From positions 83,904,871-83,968,870 of the forward strand of contig NC_052357.1 of the NCBI RefSeq assembly GCF_009727055.1: DNA of 64,000 nt. Direction: 5' to 3'. The notes under the pieces are model-generated. The model saw nothing but the letters and a program-made list of their open reading frames with translations. It did not search any database and was not told the DNA's origin. The stretch comes from Benincasa hispida (lineage: Eukaryota > Streptophyta > Magnoliopsida > Cucurbitales > Cucurbitaceae). Shown in pieces: positions 33,014 to 45,033 of the stretch; within the stretch, counting starts at the first letter, position 1, and each line of letters begins with the position of its first letter. The position numbers were made by a program, and so were the translations under genes.

Positions 33014-35473
33014 ATGATTTAAGCACTCAATTAACGTTAATTTGAGTTTGGTGGGTGGTTTTCAGCAATGCTGGTGACTAATATGATTTTTAATTCAACT
33101 TTGGCATTAGGATTATCTTTTATTCAATTATTAAATTTTTAATTGGCTCTTGGTTGATGAGCCTTAATGTATGATTAAGGGTCTGTAATTTTATTGGAGT
33201 CAATAGAATTGAAAATAGGGTATTATTGAAGATTCAAGCAAGCAAGGTCAGTTGGAGAAACTGGAAAAACAACCTCTGCCTTCGTAGCATCGTGAAGCTG
33301 CTCTTAGAATGTCATGGCATTGTTCATTCTGAAGCCCAAGGTGTTGCAACCCTGGGATGGAGCATTTCAACACTGCACATCCCAGCTTAAAAACACGCGC
33401 GCACAAGGACAGGTTCATGGGAGATGACTAATTTGACCGGTTTTGTGCTTCCTTTGGTTCGGTTCAACCCATTTTGGATTGGTTCAGCCACTTTTGAAGC
33501 CTTTGAGGGCTAGTTCGGGTGGTTCAGGTCCAGTTCAGATTGGTTCGAGCAGTCCAGAGATTCCTCAAGCTGTTTTTGGTTTAATTTTGTAATAAAGTAG
33601 TTTATTACTTGCTTAGGATGCCAAAGTTGGTCCATATTAGTGTTGTTTAAATATTTTATGCATGTGATGTATGTTATATTGGAGTCAAAGAATTGAAAAT
33701 AGGGTGTTATTGAAGATTCAAGCAAGCAAGGTCGGTTGGAGAAACTGGAAAAACAACATCTGCCTTCGCAGCATTGTGAACTTGTTCTTAGAATGTCACG
33801 GCATTGTTCATTCTGCAGCTCAAGGCGTTGCAACCCTGGGATGGAGCATTGCAACGCTGCACATCCCAGCTTAGAAACACGTGCGCACAAGGACAGGTTC
33901 GTGGGAGATGACTAATTCGATCAGTTTTTGCTTCCTTTGGTCTGGTTCAACCCATTTTGGATTGGTTCAACGACTTTTGAAGCCTTTGAGGGCTAGTTCG
34001 GGTGGTTCAGGTCTGGCTCAGGTTGGTTCAAGCGGTCCAAAGATTCCTCAAGCTGTTTTTGCTTTAATTTTGTAATAAAGTAGTTTATTACTTGCTTAGG
34101 ATGTCAAAGTTAGTCCATATCAGTGTTGTTTAAATATTTTATGCATGTAATGTATGTTATATTTAAATTAAACATGTCTGTGCATATTGTATGTCATGTA
34201 GATTTAAAATTCCACCATAGGAAAGCATGTTTCATGCATTAATATATGTTGTAAGTTGGTTATAATGTATATAGTATGCATGAATATGGTTTCATAAGAT
34301 TAATATAATTGTTATATTAGTATGTCATGTAGATTTAAAATTCCACCATAAGTTTATGTTATAAATGTCTAATTTTATAAGAGTTATAAAATGGATTAGA
34401 CATTTAAAATCTATAACAAAGTTAAGATGCATGCTCACTTAGGGTAAATAACAACTTGTTTTAATAGTTAAAATAGGTCGTTATCTTATAAAACTTGGTT
34501 ACAAACTCAATCGATCTATAATCCTGTCTAAAGTTGGAGGTACATAAGTTGACGGTTTACATAACACCTCCTATCTGGGGATTTTAGCTAAATTACTGAG
34601 TATTGTTAACCGATTTTGTGAGCATGTGTGAGCAATGTGGGGTAATAAAATGGTTTTATCACTTAGACATCGTAGGTTAAATCTAAATATAAAGGTTATA
34701 CTTAGATAAATCATATAGACTTTGGATGTTTTTTAGCCGAAAGATACCTAAGTACAAAAAGATACCCAAATAATTAAAACACTTCAGTGAGAGATTAATA
34801 ATATATACGATATATTATTTTTAGCTCTCGCGTTCCTAAGAGTTCACACCGTGAGATCTATGCTCGGCTTTGTATCGTTCTTACTACGGCTGCTCCATTC
34901 GAAAAGTGTTTGCATGGGTCAATATCAAGGTGAATAAGGGAAGTAGTTCATAGTAAGTGGGTGCAGGAAATGTGTCAACATTTTCTACTGTCTCTTCTAT
35001 TAGTTTAAACTGTGAGATTCCTATGTTACGTCTGCTGCATTTTTAGGCGGCACTAGCTAGTCGCTTTTATGGCGATCCCCTCGAAGGGTTGTAACATAGG
35101 ATTCGAAACAACCCAAACTTCAGAAATGAATAGGGTTTCTTATTTTCAGCTTCAACATTGTCTTCCTATTCGGGGGAATATTCATATTGTTCTATGAAAT
35201 TTGAAAATGGATGGTCATACTTACAAGAGTTACTGTAAGTTCTTGATCGAAAACAGTAACTAAATGACTATAGGAATAAGAGTTATTCTAGATATAGTAT
35301 TCAGTCAAGAATGTCTTGCTTTAGTGAAGGAGTATTTGGCTGCCCCTCGATAACATCTATTCTGACTCACTAAAGTATCGTTGCAAATAAATAAAGAAAT
35401 ATGGGTACTTTGTTACTTTTGCTAAAATTGGATTTAGATACAATTTACGTATAGAATTTGTTTATGTTTCAAC
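33014..35473 (+). other. Copia-1 untranslated leader
   Basis: About 2.46 kb between primer site and gag ATG, unusually long. It holds a 485-bp tandem duplication, GCGTTGCAACGC-like palindromes, a GGTTCA-rich stretch (33470-33545 and 33945-34035), and blocks near 34180 and 34850-34980 that resemble the copia-2 leader. No conserved frame. Confidence 0.7.
33193..34160 (+). repeat. 485-bp tandem duplication in the copia-1 leader
   Basis: Unit A (33193-33677) and unit B (33678-~34160) both start ATTGGAGTCAA and proceed through GATTCAAGCAAGCAAGGTC to TTTATGCATGTRATGTATG. Copies differ by scattered substitutions, so the duplication is old. Both hold the palindrome-rich and GGTTCA-rich segments. Confidence 0.9.
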
Positions 35474-36350
35474 ATGCCAAACTCGATTATATAACTCTTA
35501 ACCTCAGATAAATTCAATGGAGGTGGTTATTTAAATTGGAAGTCGAACACAAACACAATACTAGTAATTGATGATCTGATATTCATTTTAACGGAGGAAC
35601 ATCCTCCTCTTCTCAATCCTAACACAACCGGAAATTTTTGAGATATCTATGATAGATGGGTCCAGGCCAATGAAAAAGCCAGAGCCTATATTTTTGCAAG
35701 CATATCTAATGTGCTTACCAAAAAGCATGAAACCATGGTCACTACAAGAGAGATCATGGAGTCGTTGCAAGGGATGTTTGGACAGCCATCCTCATCACCA
35801 CAACACAATGCTATTAAATACGTTTATAATTCGTGTATGAAGGAAGGGACCTCTGTTAGAGAACATGTCCTGGACATGATGGTCCACTTCAATATAGCGG
35901 AGACAAACGGGGCTGTCATAAGCGAGAAGAGCCAAGTGAGTATGATAATGGATTCTCTTCCAAAGAGTTCTCTAACCTTTCATACAAATTTTTTAATGAA
36001 TAAGATTGATTACAACTTGACCACTATTCTCAATGAACTCCAAACTTACCAATCTTTAATGAAAAAACAAAGAGGGGGAAGCAAATGTTGTTTCCCAAAG
36101 GAAATTTCAAAAGGGTGCTTCATCTAGTTCAAAACCTTCCGAAAAGAAGTCTGGATCTTCGAAGGATAATAGTATCCAGATGAAGAAAAAGGGAAAAGGG
36201 AATAAATAGTCTCCTGCCACTAAAAGTAAGACGAAAGTTGCAAAAGGAAAATATTTCCATTACAATGTCGACGGGCATTGGAAACGCAATTGCCCTAAGT
36301 ATCTTGCGGAAAAGAAAGATGAGAAGGCAAATCAAGGTAAATTCGATTTA
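35474..36350 (+). pseudogene. Copia-1 gag (degenerate)
   Basis: From ATG 35474 the frame gives 'LNWKSNTNTILVIDDL', 'MESLQGMFGQPSSS', 'MKEGTSVREHVLDMMVHF', 'LTTILNELQTYQSLM', the gag polypeptide of plant Ty1/copia. The zinc knuckle near 36262-36295 reads 'YFHYNVDGHWKRNC': both leading cysteines of C-x2-C-x4-H-x4-C are replaced, so RNA binding would be lost. Early stops (e.g. 'SII*LL' and 'GNF*') break the frame. Confidence 0.85.
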
Positions 36351-37371
36351 CTTGTAATAGAAACATGTGTAGTGGAAAGTTCTCACTTAACCTAGATATT
36401 AGATTCAGGCGCCGCTAATCATATTTACACTTTCTTACAGGAAACTAGTTCCTGGAAGTAGAAATGAAAAGACTTTCAAAGTGAGAACAGGTGAAGTCAT
36501 TTCAGCAAAAGCAGTGGGAGATATCAAGTTATTTTTTGGAGATACTTACATTCTACTTGAAAATGTATATTTTGTACCTAAAATAAAAAGAAGTTTAATC
36601 TCTGTATCTTTTTTACTGAAACATATGTTTAAAGTCACTTTTGATATAAATGAAGTGTTCATTAGTTCAAAAGGTGTTCAAATGTGTACAACTAAATTTA
36701 AAATAACTTGTATGTGTTAAAACCAACTGAGGCAAAAGCCATTTTAAATATAGAGATGTTTAAAACGGTAGAAACTCAAAATAAGAAAAGAAAGATTTCG
36801 CCTAATGCCTATCTTTGACACTTAAGACTTGGTTACATAAATCTCAATAGGATTGAAAGATTGGTAAAGAATGGTCATCTAAACCAGTTAGAAGACAGAT
36901 CTTTACATCCATGTGAATCATGTCTTTAGGGAAAAATGACTAAAAGAACTTTTTCATAAAAGGTTTTAGAGCCAAAGAACCTCTAGAACTTATAAATTCA
37001 GACTCTTGTGGTCCGATGAATGTTAAATCTCGAGGAGGATCTGAATATTATGCTAGTTTCATTGATTATAAGTCCATATATGGCTATGTTTACCTAATGC
37101 ATCATAAGTTTGAAACTCTTGAAAAGTTCAAAGAATATAAGACTGAGGTTGAGAGCCTATTAGGTGAAAGGATAAAAACACTTCGATCAAATTGGGGTGG
37201 CAAGTATATGGATTTACAATTTCAGAACTATTTAGTATAACATGGAATCCAATCCCAACTCATAACACATGGTACACCACAACATAATAGTGTAGCAGAA
37301 AGGAGAAATCGAACCTTACCACCCCAATTTGGGGGTATGCAGTACAAGTTGTTGTACATATACTGAACAGG
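36351..37371 (+). pseudogene. Copia-1 protease and integrase N-terminal half (degenerate)
   Basis: Protease active site 'ILDSGAANH' at 36396-36422 is preserved, though the Trp codon before it is a stop. The integrase zinc finger follows near 36818-36930 ('HLRLGYINLNRI', 'HPCESCL'); its second His is Tyr and the leading Trp is a stop. The catalytic-core part has 'FETLEKFKEYKTEVE', 'IKTLRSNWGGKYMD' and 'VAERRNRT'; the second catalytic Asp of 'RSDRGGE' is Asn. The frame is then cut by copia-2 at 37371 and resumes at 48383. Confidence 0.85.
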
Positions 37372-39355
37372 TGTTTGGATTGATGCCCTAAATCTCGTAG
37401 GGTTCTGTAGTTTGTAAACACTTGTATGAACAAACATTTTTGTGATTTATAATATATGATACTTTATTCACTTCAATCTATGAAGTATGAGATATTTTAG
37501 TTGCATTAACCATAGATATTTTAGTTGCATTAACCATAAACCAATAAACTAAGATCCATGGTTATCATTGTAACTTAAATATATATATATGGAGACATAC
37601 AAGTGGATTATGTTTTAAGTGATAACCTAAATGGTCTGTAGTATATGAATAAGAAGGGATACCTTATCCTTGTGACACTACGAGTGTAGCCCGATTTTTA
37701 GGTCTTACAAATGTTGTAAAGTGCTACAAATGATCTGATCATGATCATTCATATATTAGACATGCGAGTGGGGATATTCTATACAAAGGAGTTTGTATAA
37801 AATCGAACCATGAAATGTTTAGTCTCGTTATATAACGGTGTTCATAATTGAGACTTTCATTTCACTAGGATGACCATATGTCACATCACTTTAATCTTGA
37901 GTGAGTTGTGAACTCTTGCCTATGAGGATGGTCCTTTGATTTGCATGGGTGAGAGTGGCCAGATCGCCGACTCAACAAGCCTACCACTTTAAGGATTCAT
38001 CTGATTGAGGAATTCACTCCTTCCTCGAAGTAGAGGTAAGTAGATAAATTAATCCCTTAAGGGCTAATTCTAGGGCTTGAACAATGTGGCGTCACACCTT
38101 CTCTTGGCCCAAGAAGGATTTAGTCATAGTGGGAATATGATCTATTGTTCATTAGAGGAATCAGTGGTACTTAAGGAGTTAGATGTAACTACAGGGGAAA
38201 AATGGTAATTTGGCCCAGTTGTACTTACAAGCGATTTATGAAACGTCATCATACTATTGATTAGTTATATCCAATGGACACAGAAATATATCTGTAGTGC
38301 GAAGAGTGCAGTTGTTGTTCTTTAGTAGAGTACCTGACAGTTAACGAATGGTGGATATAATGATTAAAGAGTTTAGTCGATTATTCACATACGGTTGGAG
38401 CTTCAAGCTACAGGTTCATAAGGTCCCCTTGTAGTTCAATGGATTCAAGTTGAAAATCAGTTTTTGGGTTAGTTTTAAATGTTCAAATTAATAAGAGGGA
38501 ATTTGATTATATATTATATAATTAAATTAATTAAATTATATATGATATATTTGATATGATATATTTGATACATTATTATTTGATTGGAGGAGTTAATATA
38601 AATATGATTTATATTAAATGCCATAATATTAAAAAATATCTATGGTTTATATGTTGCATATGATGCAATATTAAAATTATAGGTTATAAATATAATATTA
38701 TAAGTTAGTTATTGTATTTATTTATAATTTATTAATTATATGATAATTGATATTTCTTTTTCTCAATAACCGACCTTAGTGGGTGGTTATACATGGTTTT
38801 ATTGCAAATTTAGATAAAAAGAAATTTGATTTCAAAATCTCAATGAACGACACACGACTGATCAGATTCACTATCGAGTGACTACGCAATTGACTATCGA
38901 GTTTACTATACGATAGTACTCTTTACTAAACGATTGAGCGTCGAGTCTATGCGATTGACCTTCATCTTCTACATGATTGCATCATTTTTTACTCGATTGT
39001 TTCCTTCTTCACTTCCTCCTTCCCTCTATCCGAAATAAGCTAGAGTCCACAACTCCTCGATTCTCACACCAAGAATAACAAGGTAAGCTTGTGGTGGTGT
39101 CTACTTTTGTTCAAGGATCGAGTTTTACTCGCTGGTGTTCAAGGAAGTTCCAGTTACTCGTTGCATTTGAGTTTGTTCGAGGGATATACGTGAAGAAAGA
39201 GTTCTCTTCTCCTTTGTATTTGATTCGAAGCATGTCGTAATTTATTGATTATTGCATAATCTGTTTAGAATGATTGTAAATGTTTGAGTTCTTTCACAAT
39301 GGAGTTGGAACGATCCTCTTTTGCTCATAGGTTCTCTATATTTAGAGTTCCTTCA
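37372..39355 (+). repeat. 5' LTR of copia-2
   Basis: 1984 bp, starts TGTTTGGATTGATGCCC and ends ...AGAGTTCCTTCA. Very similar along its length to the 3' LTR (46365-48382), more so by eye than the copia-1 pair, consistent with later insertion. Confidence 0.9.
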
Positions 39356-39357
39356 AT

Positions 39358-39369
39358 TGGTATCAGTTC
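39358..39369 (+). promoter_or_regulatory. Primer binding site of copia-2
   Basis: TGGTATCAGTTC follows the LTR after two bases; the first nine bases match the tRNA-iMet complement and the rest has diverged. Confidence 0.75.
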
Positions 39370-42014
39370 CAGCTTGTTTTGATTTCCAAATTCCATTGCT
39401 GTATTGAATTTCATTTACAGTCTTGGTCGGTTTTATTAATTCTACAATGCGTTTAAGTGTTAAGTGTGGTTGTGGAGTCTGTTGATGGATGTTTACGGGA
39501 TAATTGCCTCTGTTTAAAGCTCTCATTTACTTTTACAAAAGTTAATGTGCAAGGGCCCCTGCATTTTTAGGCATATAATCTTGCAATCGAGTCTGTATTC
39601 TTTTTTTTTTTTTTTTGAGCCGTTTGTGATGAAACTTCAGATGCAAGGAGTTGTTGTTCGCTTCAGGGAGAAGACGAATTGTTGGTCACATCATGTGGCT
39701 TAAGCTAAATGATCGTTTAGATTTGGCTATGAGATCGTGTAGAAATTTTTTACTCAATAGTGTATTATTTGCTAAACGATCGCATAGCTAATCCCCGAGT
39801 ATATGATACTCAATGCATGGCATGTGCGCTAAATGATCGTGTAGGCTAGCATAGTCACTAGCTACACGATCACTTGGTATATGATACTCGCACTTGTTAC
39901 TCGATCGTGTAGACAATCATGCTCATCGCATAGTCGTTGGCTGCACGATCGCATGGCATGCATTACTTGATGTGTGCTGCACGATCATGTGGACTTTCAT
40001 GCTCATCGCATAGTCCTTAGCCACGCGATCATCACTACACGATCGTTTATACTTGATGTGTGTCACTCGATGATCTGAAGGAGTTGCTACACGATCAAAT
40101 GACGAGGCTTCGAAGGGGCGGTTCAAGACCTGGTTCGCCTGTTTGAACCGGTTGACTTGATTCTTTTGTAATAGTTAACTTTTAATTTCCGGTTTTGAGG
40201 CATATTATCCCGGTCCATTAATTTTTCATTAAATGTACATGTGATGTATTTTTACTTATATGCCATAATGTATGTCATATAGTTTTAAAACCCACCATAG
40301 GTTATGCATTTTACTCATGCATCATTTTTATATTATAAGTGTTATAATATAGTAGTTTGCATGATTAAATTACATTAAAGCATGCTCATGCATCATATAA
40401 TATAAGAGTTATAATATATGCATGCATTAAAGCATATCCATGGATCATCTTTATTATAAATGTTATAATATAAGGATGTACGTTAGCATGTATGCTTAGT
40501 TCATTACTTGTTATATAAAAGTTATATATTAGTAATGAATGAACATTGCATGAAGCATGATACTTAGGTTTATTTATAAAAGTTATAAATGCCTTGTGAA
40601 TGTCTAGCTTAGCAATGTGGATGGTTTTAATTGTTTCATTATTTATAAGTGTTATAATTAATGAATTTAATAGCTTCTTTCAAAAGGGCTTCCGCTTCAT
40701 TGGTGAATGTCTTCGTGGAAGATATTATTTCTTGAAAATGAGGTTTATTTGTTTTTACGTAAGTACGTAACTCAACGAGAAATTTTCTTACTTGTCCAAT
40801 TTCTACTGACTCGCCTTCTTCCTTCCCTTTCTTAGTCCAATCTCGAATGGTGCATGCAAACTTAGGCTTTAATCATGTTTTAAAAGAGTTTTAAAATTTG
40901 ATTGAGATAGACCTAAGATCATGGTTCTAATGAGATTAGATACCTAAGTTTAATATTTTAATTTGGTTTAATAGGATTAAATTGACTAATAAAAGATTAA
41001 ATATGTACCAAATCTATCTATAAAGGACCTTTTGGCTTAAGGCTTGGTTCTAGCTAGGCTGGGGTACTTAAGTCGATGGAAACGTCGCACCCCTACCTGG
41101 GAACCTACCTGGAAAGATGAATTAGATAGATTTGTTGCATGCATGCAAATTTGATGATAGTCTATTAAAGTTTTTAATAAGACTTGAATCAAACTTGTTT
41201 AATCATCAAAAGCAAGTGTTGTTTTTTAGTAAATTAAACAACTACTTAGTTAAAATCAATAGCCAAATTTACTAAGTTAATGAATCCCTAGGTAGAACAT
41301 TCAGTGGGAGGTACTTAGGGTATATGATACTTCACTTTACCTTTACACATTTCTCCCTCAAAAGTTCACACCGTGAGATCTATCCTTGGCCTCGAGGCAC
41401 CCTAGGAGTGTGCCCCTAAAGGATGACATTTGAGTAGGTCAATACCAAGGTGAATGTAGAGAATGTTCATAGTAAGTGGGAGTGGGACATGTGACAACAT
41501 ATACCTTGGTCTATTTCATTAAGTTGGATAATGTTTTCGTGCATCGCCTCGAGGCACCCTAGGAGTGTCCCCCTAAAGGATGGTTGTATTTGCACAACTC
41601 TTTATCTAATCTCCACAAATGGATAGGGTTGCTTTAGTCTTTTGTCCTAATCTACATTTTCCCTATGGTGGGTGCATTGAGGCAGGACCCAAAGGCCTAA
41701 AATGAGAGGTTACACTTACACGAAATTGTTAAGGATGTTAACAAATTTTGGACCGAACAATGGTGACTGTTAAATTCAGTTACAATGAGTTGTTTTTGTC
41801 TAATGGTTGAGATTGTCTCATTCCAGTGAAGAGGTACTTGATCACCCTACTGTGATTTTGTCCTGCCTCACTGAAGCATCATTACAAAGTAGATGTCACT
41901 TAGGTAGATGTCATTTAGGGTACAATAGAACCATTTTGCTAAAAATTAATTGGTGTTAAAAGTGATAATGCAAGTAGACTCATTAAGTTTTTTTTTTTTT
42001 TCAGCAACTTTTAA
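39370..42014 (+). other. Copia-2 untranslated leader
   Basis: 2.6 kb without a conserved frame. It carries a cluster of GATC-centred palindromes (39690-40105), a GGTTCAA/GGTTTGAACC patch (40118-40160), ATAATATAAG/TTATAA hairpin-prone DNA (40330-40660), and twice the block GAGGCACCCTAGGAGTGT plus CCCCTAAAGGATG (about 41393 and 41552). Parts resemble the copia-1 leader. Confidence 0.7.
39690..40105 (+). repeat. Cluster of GATC-centred palindromic words
   Basis: Over about 415 bp the word ACGATCGT or close variants (TACACGATCGTGTAG, CTAAACGATCGCATAG, CACGATCATGTGG) occurs more than a dozen times, often with TACTCGATG or CATCGCATAGTC between. It is not a simple tandem repeat because spacing varies. 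Confidence 0.8.
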
Positions 42015-43390
42015 ATGGTTACCATTACTCTTGCTTTATTAGTCCTCGATAAACTAACTGGCAAAAACTACGCTAGTTGGAAGAATACCATTAACACGAT
42101 ACTTATCATCGATGACCTAAGGTTCATACTTATGGAAGATTGTCCTCCTATTCCACCTCCCAATGATGCTTAAAATGTTCAAGAGGCGTACGAGCGTTGG
42201 ACATGGGCGAACGAGAAGGCCTGAGCGTATATCTTGGCCATCCTTAACAACATTTTGGCCAAGAAGTATGAGCCCATGATCACTTCACGCAAGAAAATGG
42301 AAACCTGAGGGGATGTTTGGACAACTGTCCGCGCAGCTCACACACGACGTTCTTAAATTCATCTTCAACTCCAAGATGAAGGAGGGTACATCTGTTCGTG
42401 AACATATTCTGAACATGATAGTCCACTTCAATGTGGCAGAGATGAATGGGTCGAGCATCAATGAGGCTAACCAAGTTAGCATTATTCTGGAGTCATTACC
42501 AAAAAGCTTCCTTCATTTCATAAGCAACATTGTTTTGACCAAGGTTGGTTACAATCTTACAACTCTATTGAATGAGTTGCAAACATTCCAATCCTTGCTG
42601 AAAAGGAAGGAGAAGAAGGTTGGTTAGGCAATTGTTGTTTCATTATCCAGAAAATTCCATAAAAGTTCGACCTCAGGAACTAAGTCTACACCTTCTTCTT
42701 CCGACACTAGCAAGTGGAAGAAGAAGAAGGGTCGTAAGGGGAAGGCGCCTGCTAACCCACAACCTGTCGCCCTACAGGGTAGGCAACCAATGCGAGTTGA
42801 AAAGGAAAAATGTTTCCACTGCAACCAGGGCAGGCACTAGAAGTGGAAATACCCTTGTTATTTAGCTGGGAAGAAGAAGGCCAAACAAGGTAAATACGAT
42901 TTACTGGTTTTGAAAATTTGTTTAGTGGAGAATGATGATTCTGCCTGGATTTAGACTTGTTTAGTGGAGAATGATAATTCTGCCTGGATTTTTTACTCTG
43001 GGGCCACTAACCATGTTTGTTCTTCATTTAAGGGAATTAGCTCCTAGCAGCAGCTTGGTGCTAATGAGATGACGATGTGAGTTGGAACTGGCACGTCGTC
43101 TCAGCTGTGGCAGTGGGAGGTCTTCGGTTGACTTTATAGAATAGGTTTATCATTTTGAATGATGTGTATGTAGTTCCCAAGTTAAAGAGGAACTTAATTT
43201 CTGTAAAGTCTTTGCTTGAATGTAATTATACATTGAATTTTTCTGTTAATAAAGTGTTTATTATGAAAAATTATGTTGAATATGGTCGGCTCAACTGAAA
43301 AATAATTTGTATGTGTTAAGGCCGTTAGCAACAAATTCCCTCCATAACATTGAGATGTTTAAAACTGCCATAACTCAAAAAAAATCAACT
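42015..43390 (+). pseudogene. Copia-2 gag and protease (degenerate)
   Basis: From ATG 42015: 'VLDKLTGKNYASWKN', 'MKEGTSVREHILNMIVHF', 'LTTLLNELQTFQSLL'; zinc knuckle 'CFHCNQGRH' near 42810 followed by a stop. The protease motif reads 'YSGATNH' at 42994: the catalytic Asp of Asp-Ser-Gly is Tyr, so the enzyme would be dead. A 39-bp unit just before it (from 42921 and 42960) is duplicated. Multiple stops and frameshifts elsewhere. Confidence 0.85.
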
Positions 43391-43518
43391 TAAAGTTTCT
43401 CCTAAAGGATTGGCACCTACATTTAGGGCACATCAACCTCAATAAGATTGAGAGATTGGTGAAGAATGGACTTTTAAACGAGTTAGAAGAAAATTCTTTA
43501 CTTGTGTGCGAGTCATGC
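43391..43518 (+). pseudogene. Copia-2 integrase zinc-finger fragment
   Basis: Encodes 'WHLHLGHINLNKIERLVKNG' and 'LLVCESC', the His/Cys zinc finger of copia integrase. It is cut directly after 'CESC' by the solo LTR at 43519 and resumes at 45034. Confidence 0.85.
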
Positions 43519-45028
43519 TGTTCGGTTGCTAAGTAGGCATCGTTAGTTCTACCTAACCCGAAACAAAAATTATTTATGAAGCTCGAACAACAACCTAACT
43601 AACTCGTAGTTAAAATGGAAGTAAGAGGTCGATCCACAAGGAAGGTTTTAATTCTTATCCTTTCTTAACTAAACTTGACTATTAAAGCAATAAAATGGGG
43701 GGTTGATAAAATTGAACAAAACTACTAGAAATCTAAAGATAGAAGATGAATTTAAACAAGTAAGGAATGATCTTGCTTCTAATTCAAGTTAGACGTTCAA
43801 TGCAATTCCTATCATCAAATTATGCTCGTAATTACTCGCTCAACTCGATCAAGCTAGCCTCTACAAAGGCCGATAACTAGAAATAACCTAGTTGAGAGAG
43901 CATCCTAATCATCGATTAAGGTTGGATAGGCGAAACCTTAATCAACCTACATGCTCCTACTTCTATTGGGTTTGATAATGACCATATAGAATAGAAAACA
44001 TGTGCATTAGGTTCTAGGATTCAATTGCATTGATTAATTGTTAAGATAGCTTACTCAATTAACCAAAATTTCTTCAAATCTAGTAATTAGTACATCTTAG
44101 GATAGCCATCAAACACACAACTACTATTGCCTCTTATAGATCTTGGCTAGACATTCCATCAAACACATTGAAGGCAACATATTCAACAACGATTGTGACA
44201 AAACCAAGCATCTAGGCCGTTCATGTTCAAGATTTAGATCATTCAACATGATTCGAGAATTAAAATCAAATTCAAGAAGGCACAATTCAAATTGCAATTG
44301 ATAAAGAAATAGCAGAAAACTCAAAGGAATTTACAAGAATCCTTGAAATCGTAACAAGATTCAATCAACTTCACAAATTCATTGACAAATTGTAATAAAA
44401 ATGACAATAGTTTGTTTACAATTCAACAAAAATATAAAATCTAACCTAAACTGGAGCAAGAAATACCAAAGAAGTGAAACAACTCGGAGAGAGATCCCAG
44501 CCTCTATGATTTTTCTTCCTCTCTCTTTGCAAAAATGAAAGAAATTCTTTTATAGCATGCAGGCTAGCGTCACGACACTGAGGTAGCATTGCAACGCTGA
44601 ATCGATAAAAATCCTTGAAGCATTGGGCTTGCGTTGCAACGCTACCCCCCTCAATGTTTGTCAATGCAAGGCGCACGCGCGCGCATGGGATGATGTGTCA
44701 AAGTCCGGAGCGTTGCAACGCTGTGGGGGGGGGGGGCATTGCAACGCTGCCCTGTGCAACGAGATTGAACATTATGCCTTCAAGTGTTGTGCAACGCCTC
44801 TCCTAGGGTCGTGACGCTGCATTCTTGATGGCATTTTGGTAATTTACTCGATCTTCTTCAAATTGTTGAATTTCTTAGCTATTTTGGATCTTTTTTTGCC
44901 CGATCTTCTCTTAATGACTCCTAAATGCCTCAGGGACCATTTTACCTACAAAATAAGAATTTAAGAAAATAATCAACACAATTTTGGGAAATTAACATAT
45001 AAAATATGCATCCTTTAAGAACCTAACA
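43519..45028 (-). mobile_element. Solo LTR, 1510 bp, nested in copia-2 integrase
   Basis: Flanked by CATGC on both sides (43514-43518 and 45029-45033), with ends TGTT...AACA. No retroelement protein is encoded. The order of blocks in minus orientation (A/T-rich start, GCGTTGCAACGC palindromes in the middle, 'TCAACTAGGTTATTTCTAGTTATC' later) resembles the Athila-type 3' LTR at 21086-22519, so I take it as a minus-strand gypsy-type solo LTR; family and strand are inference. Perfect GCGTTGCAACGC copies are at 44631 and 44710, variants at 44586 and 44736. A G-run is at 44724-44736. Confidence 0.8.
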
Positions 45029-45033
45029 CATGC

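Noticed and set aside
33510..33890. 126-codon minus-strand frame in the copia-1 leader
   Set aside because: It spans the tandem-duplication junction in untranslated leader DNA and is antisense to the element; no domain.
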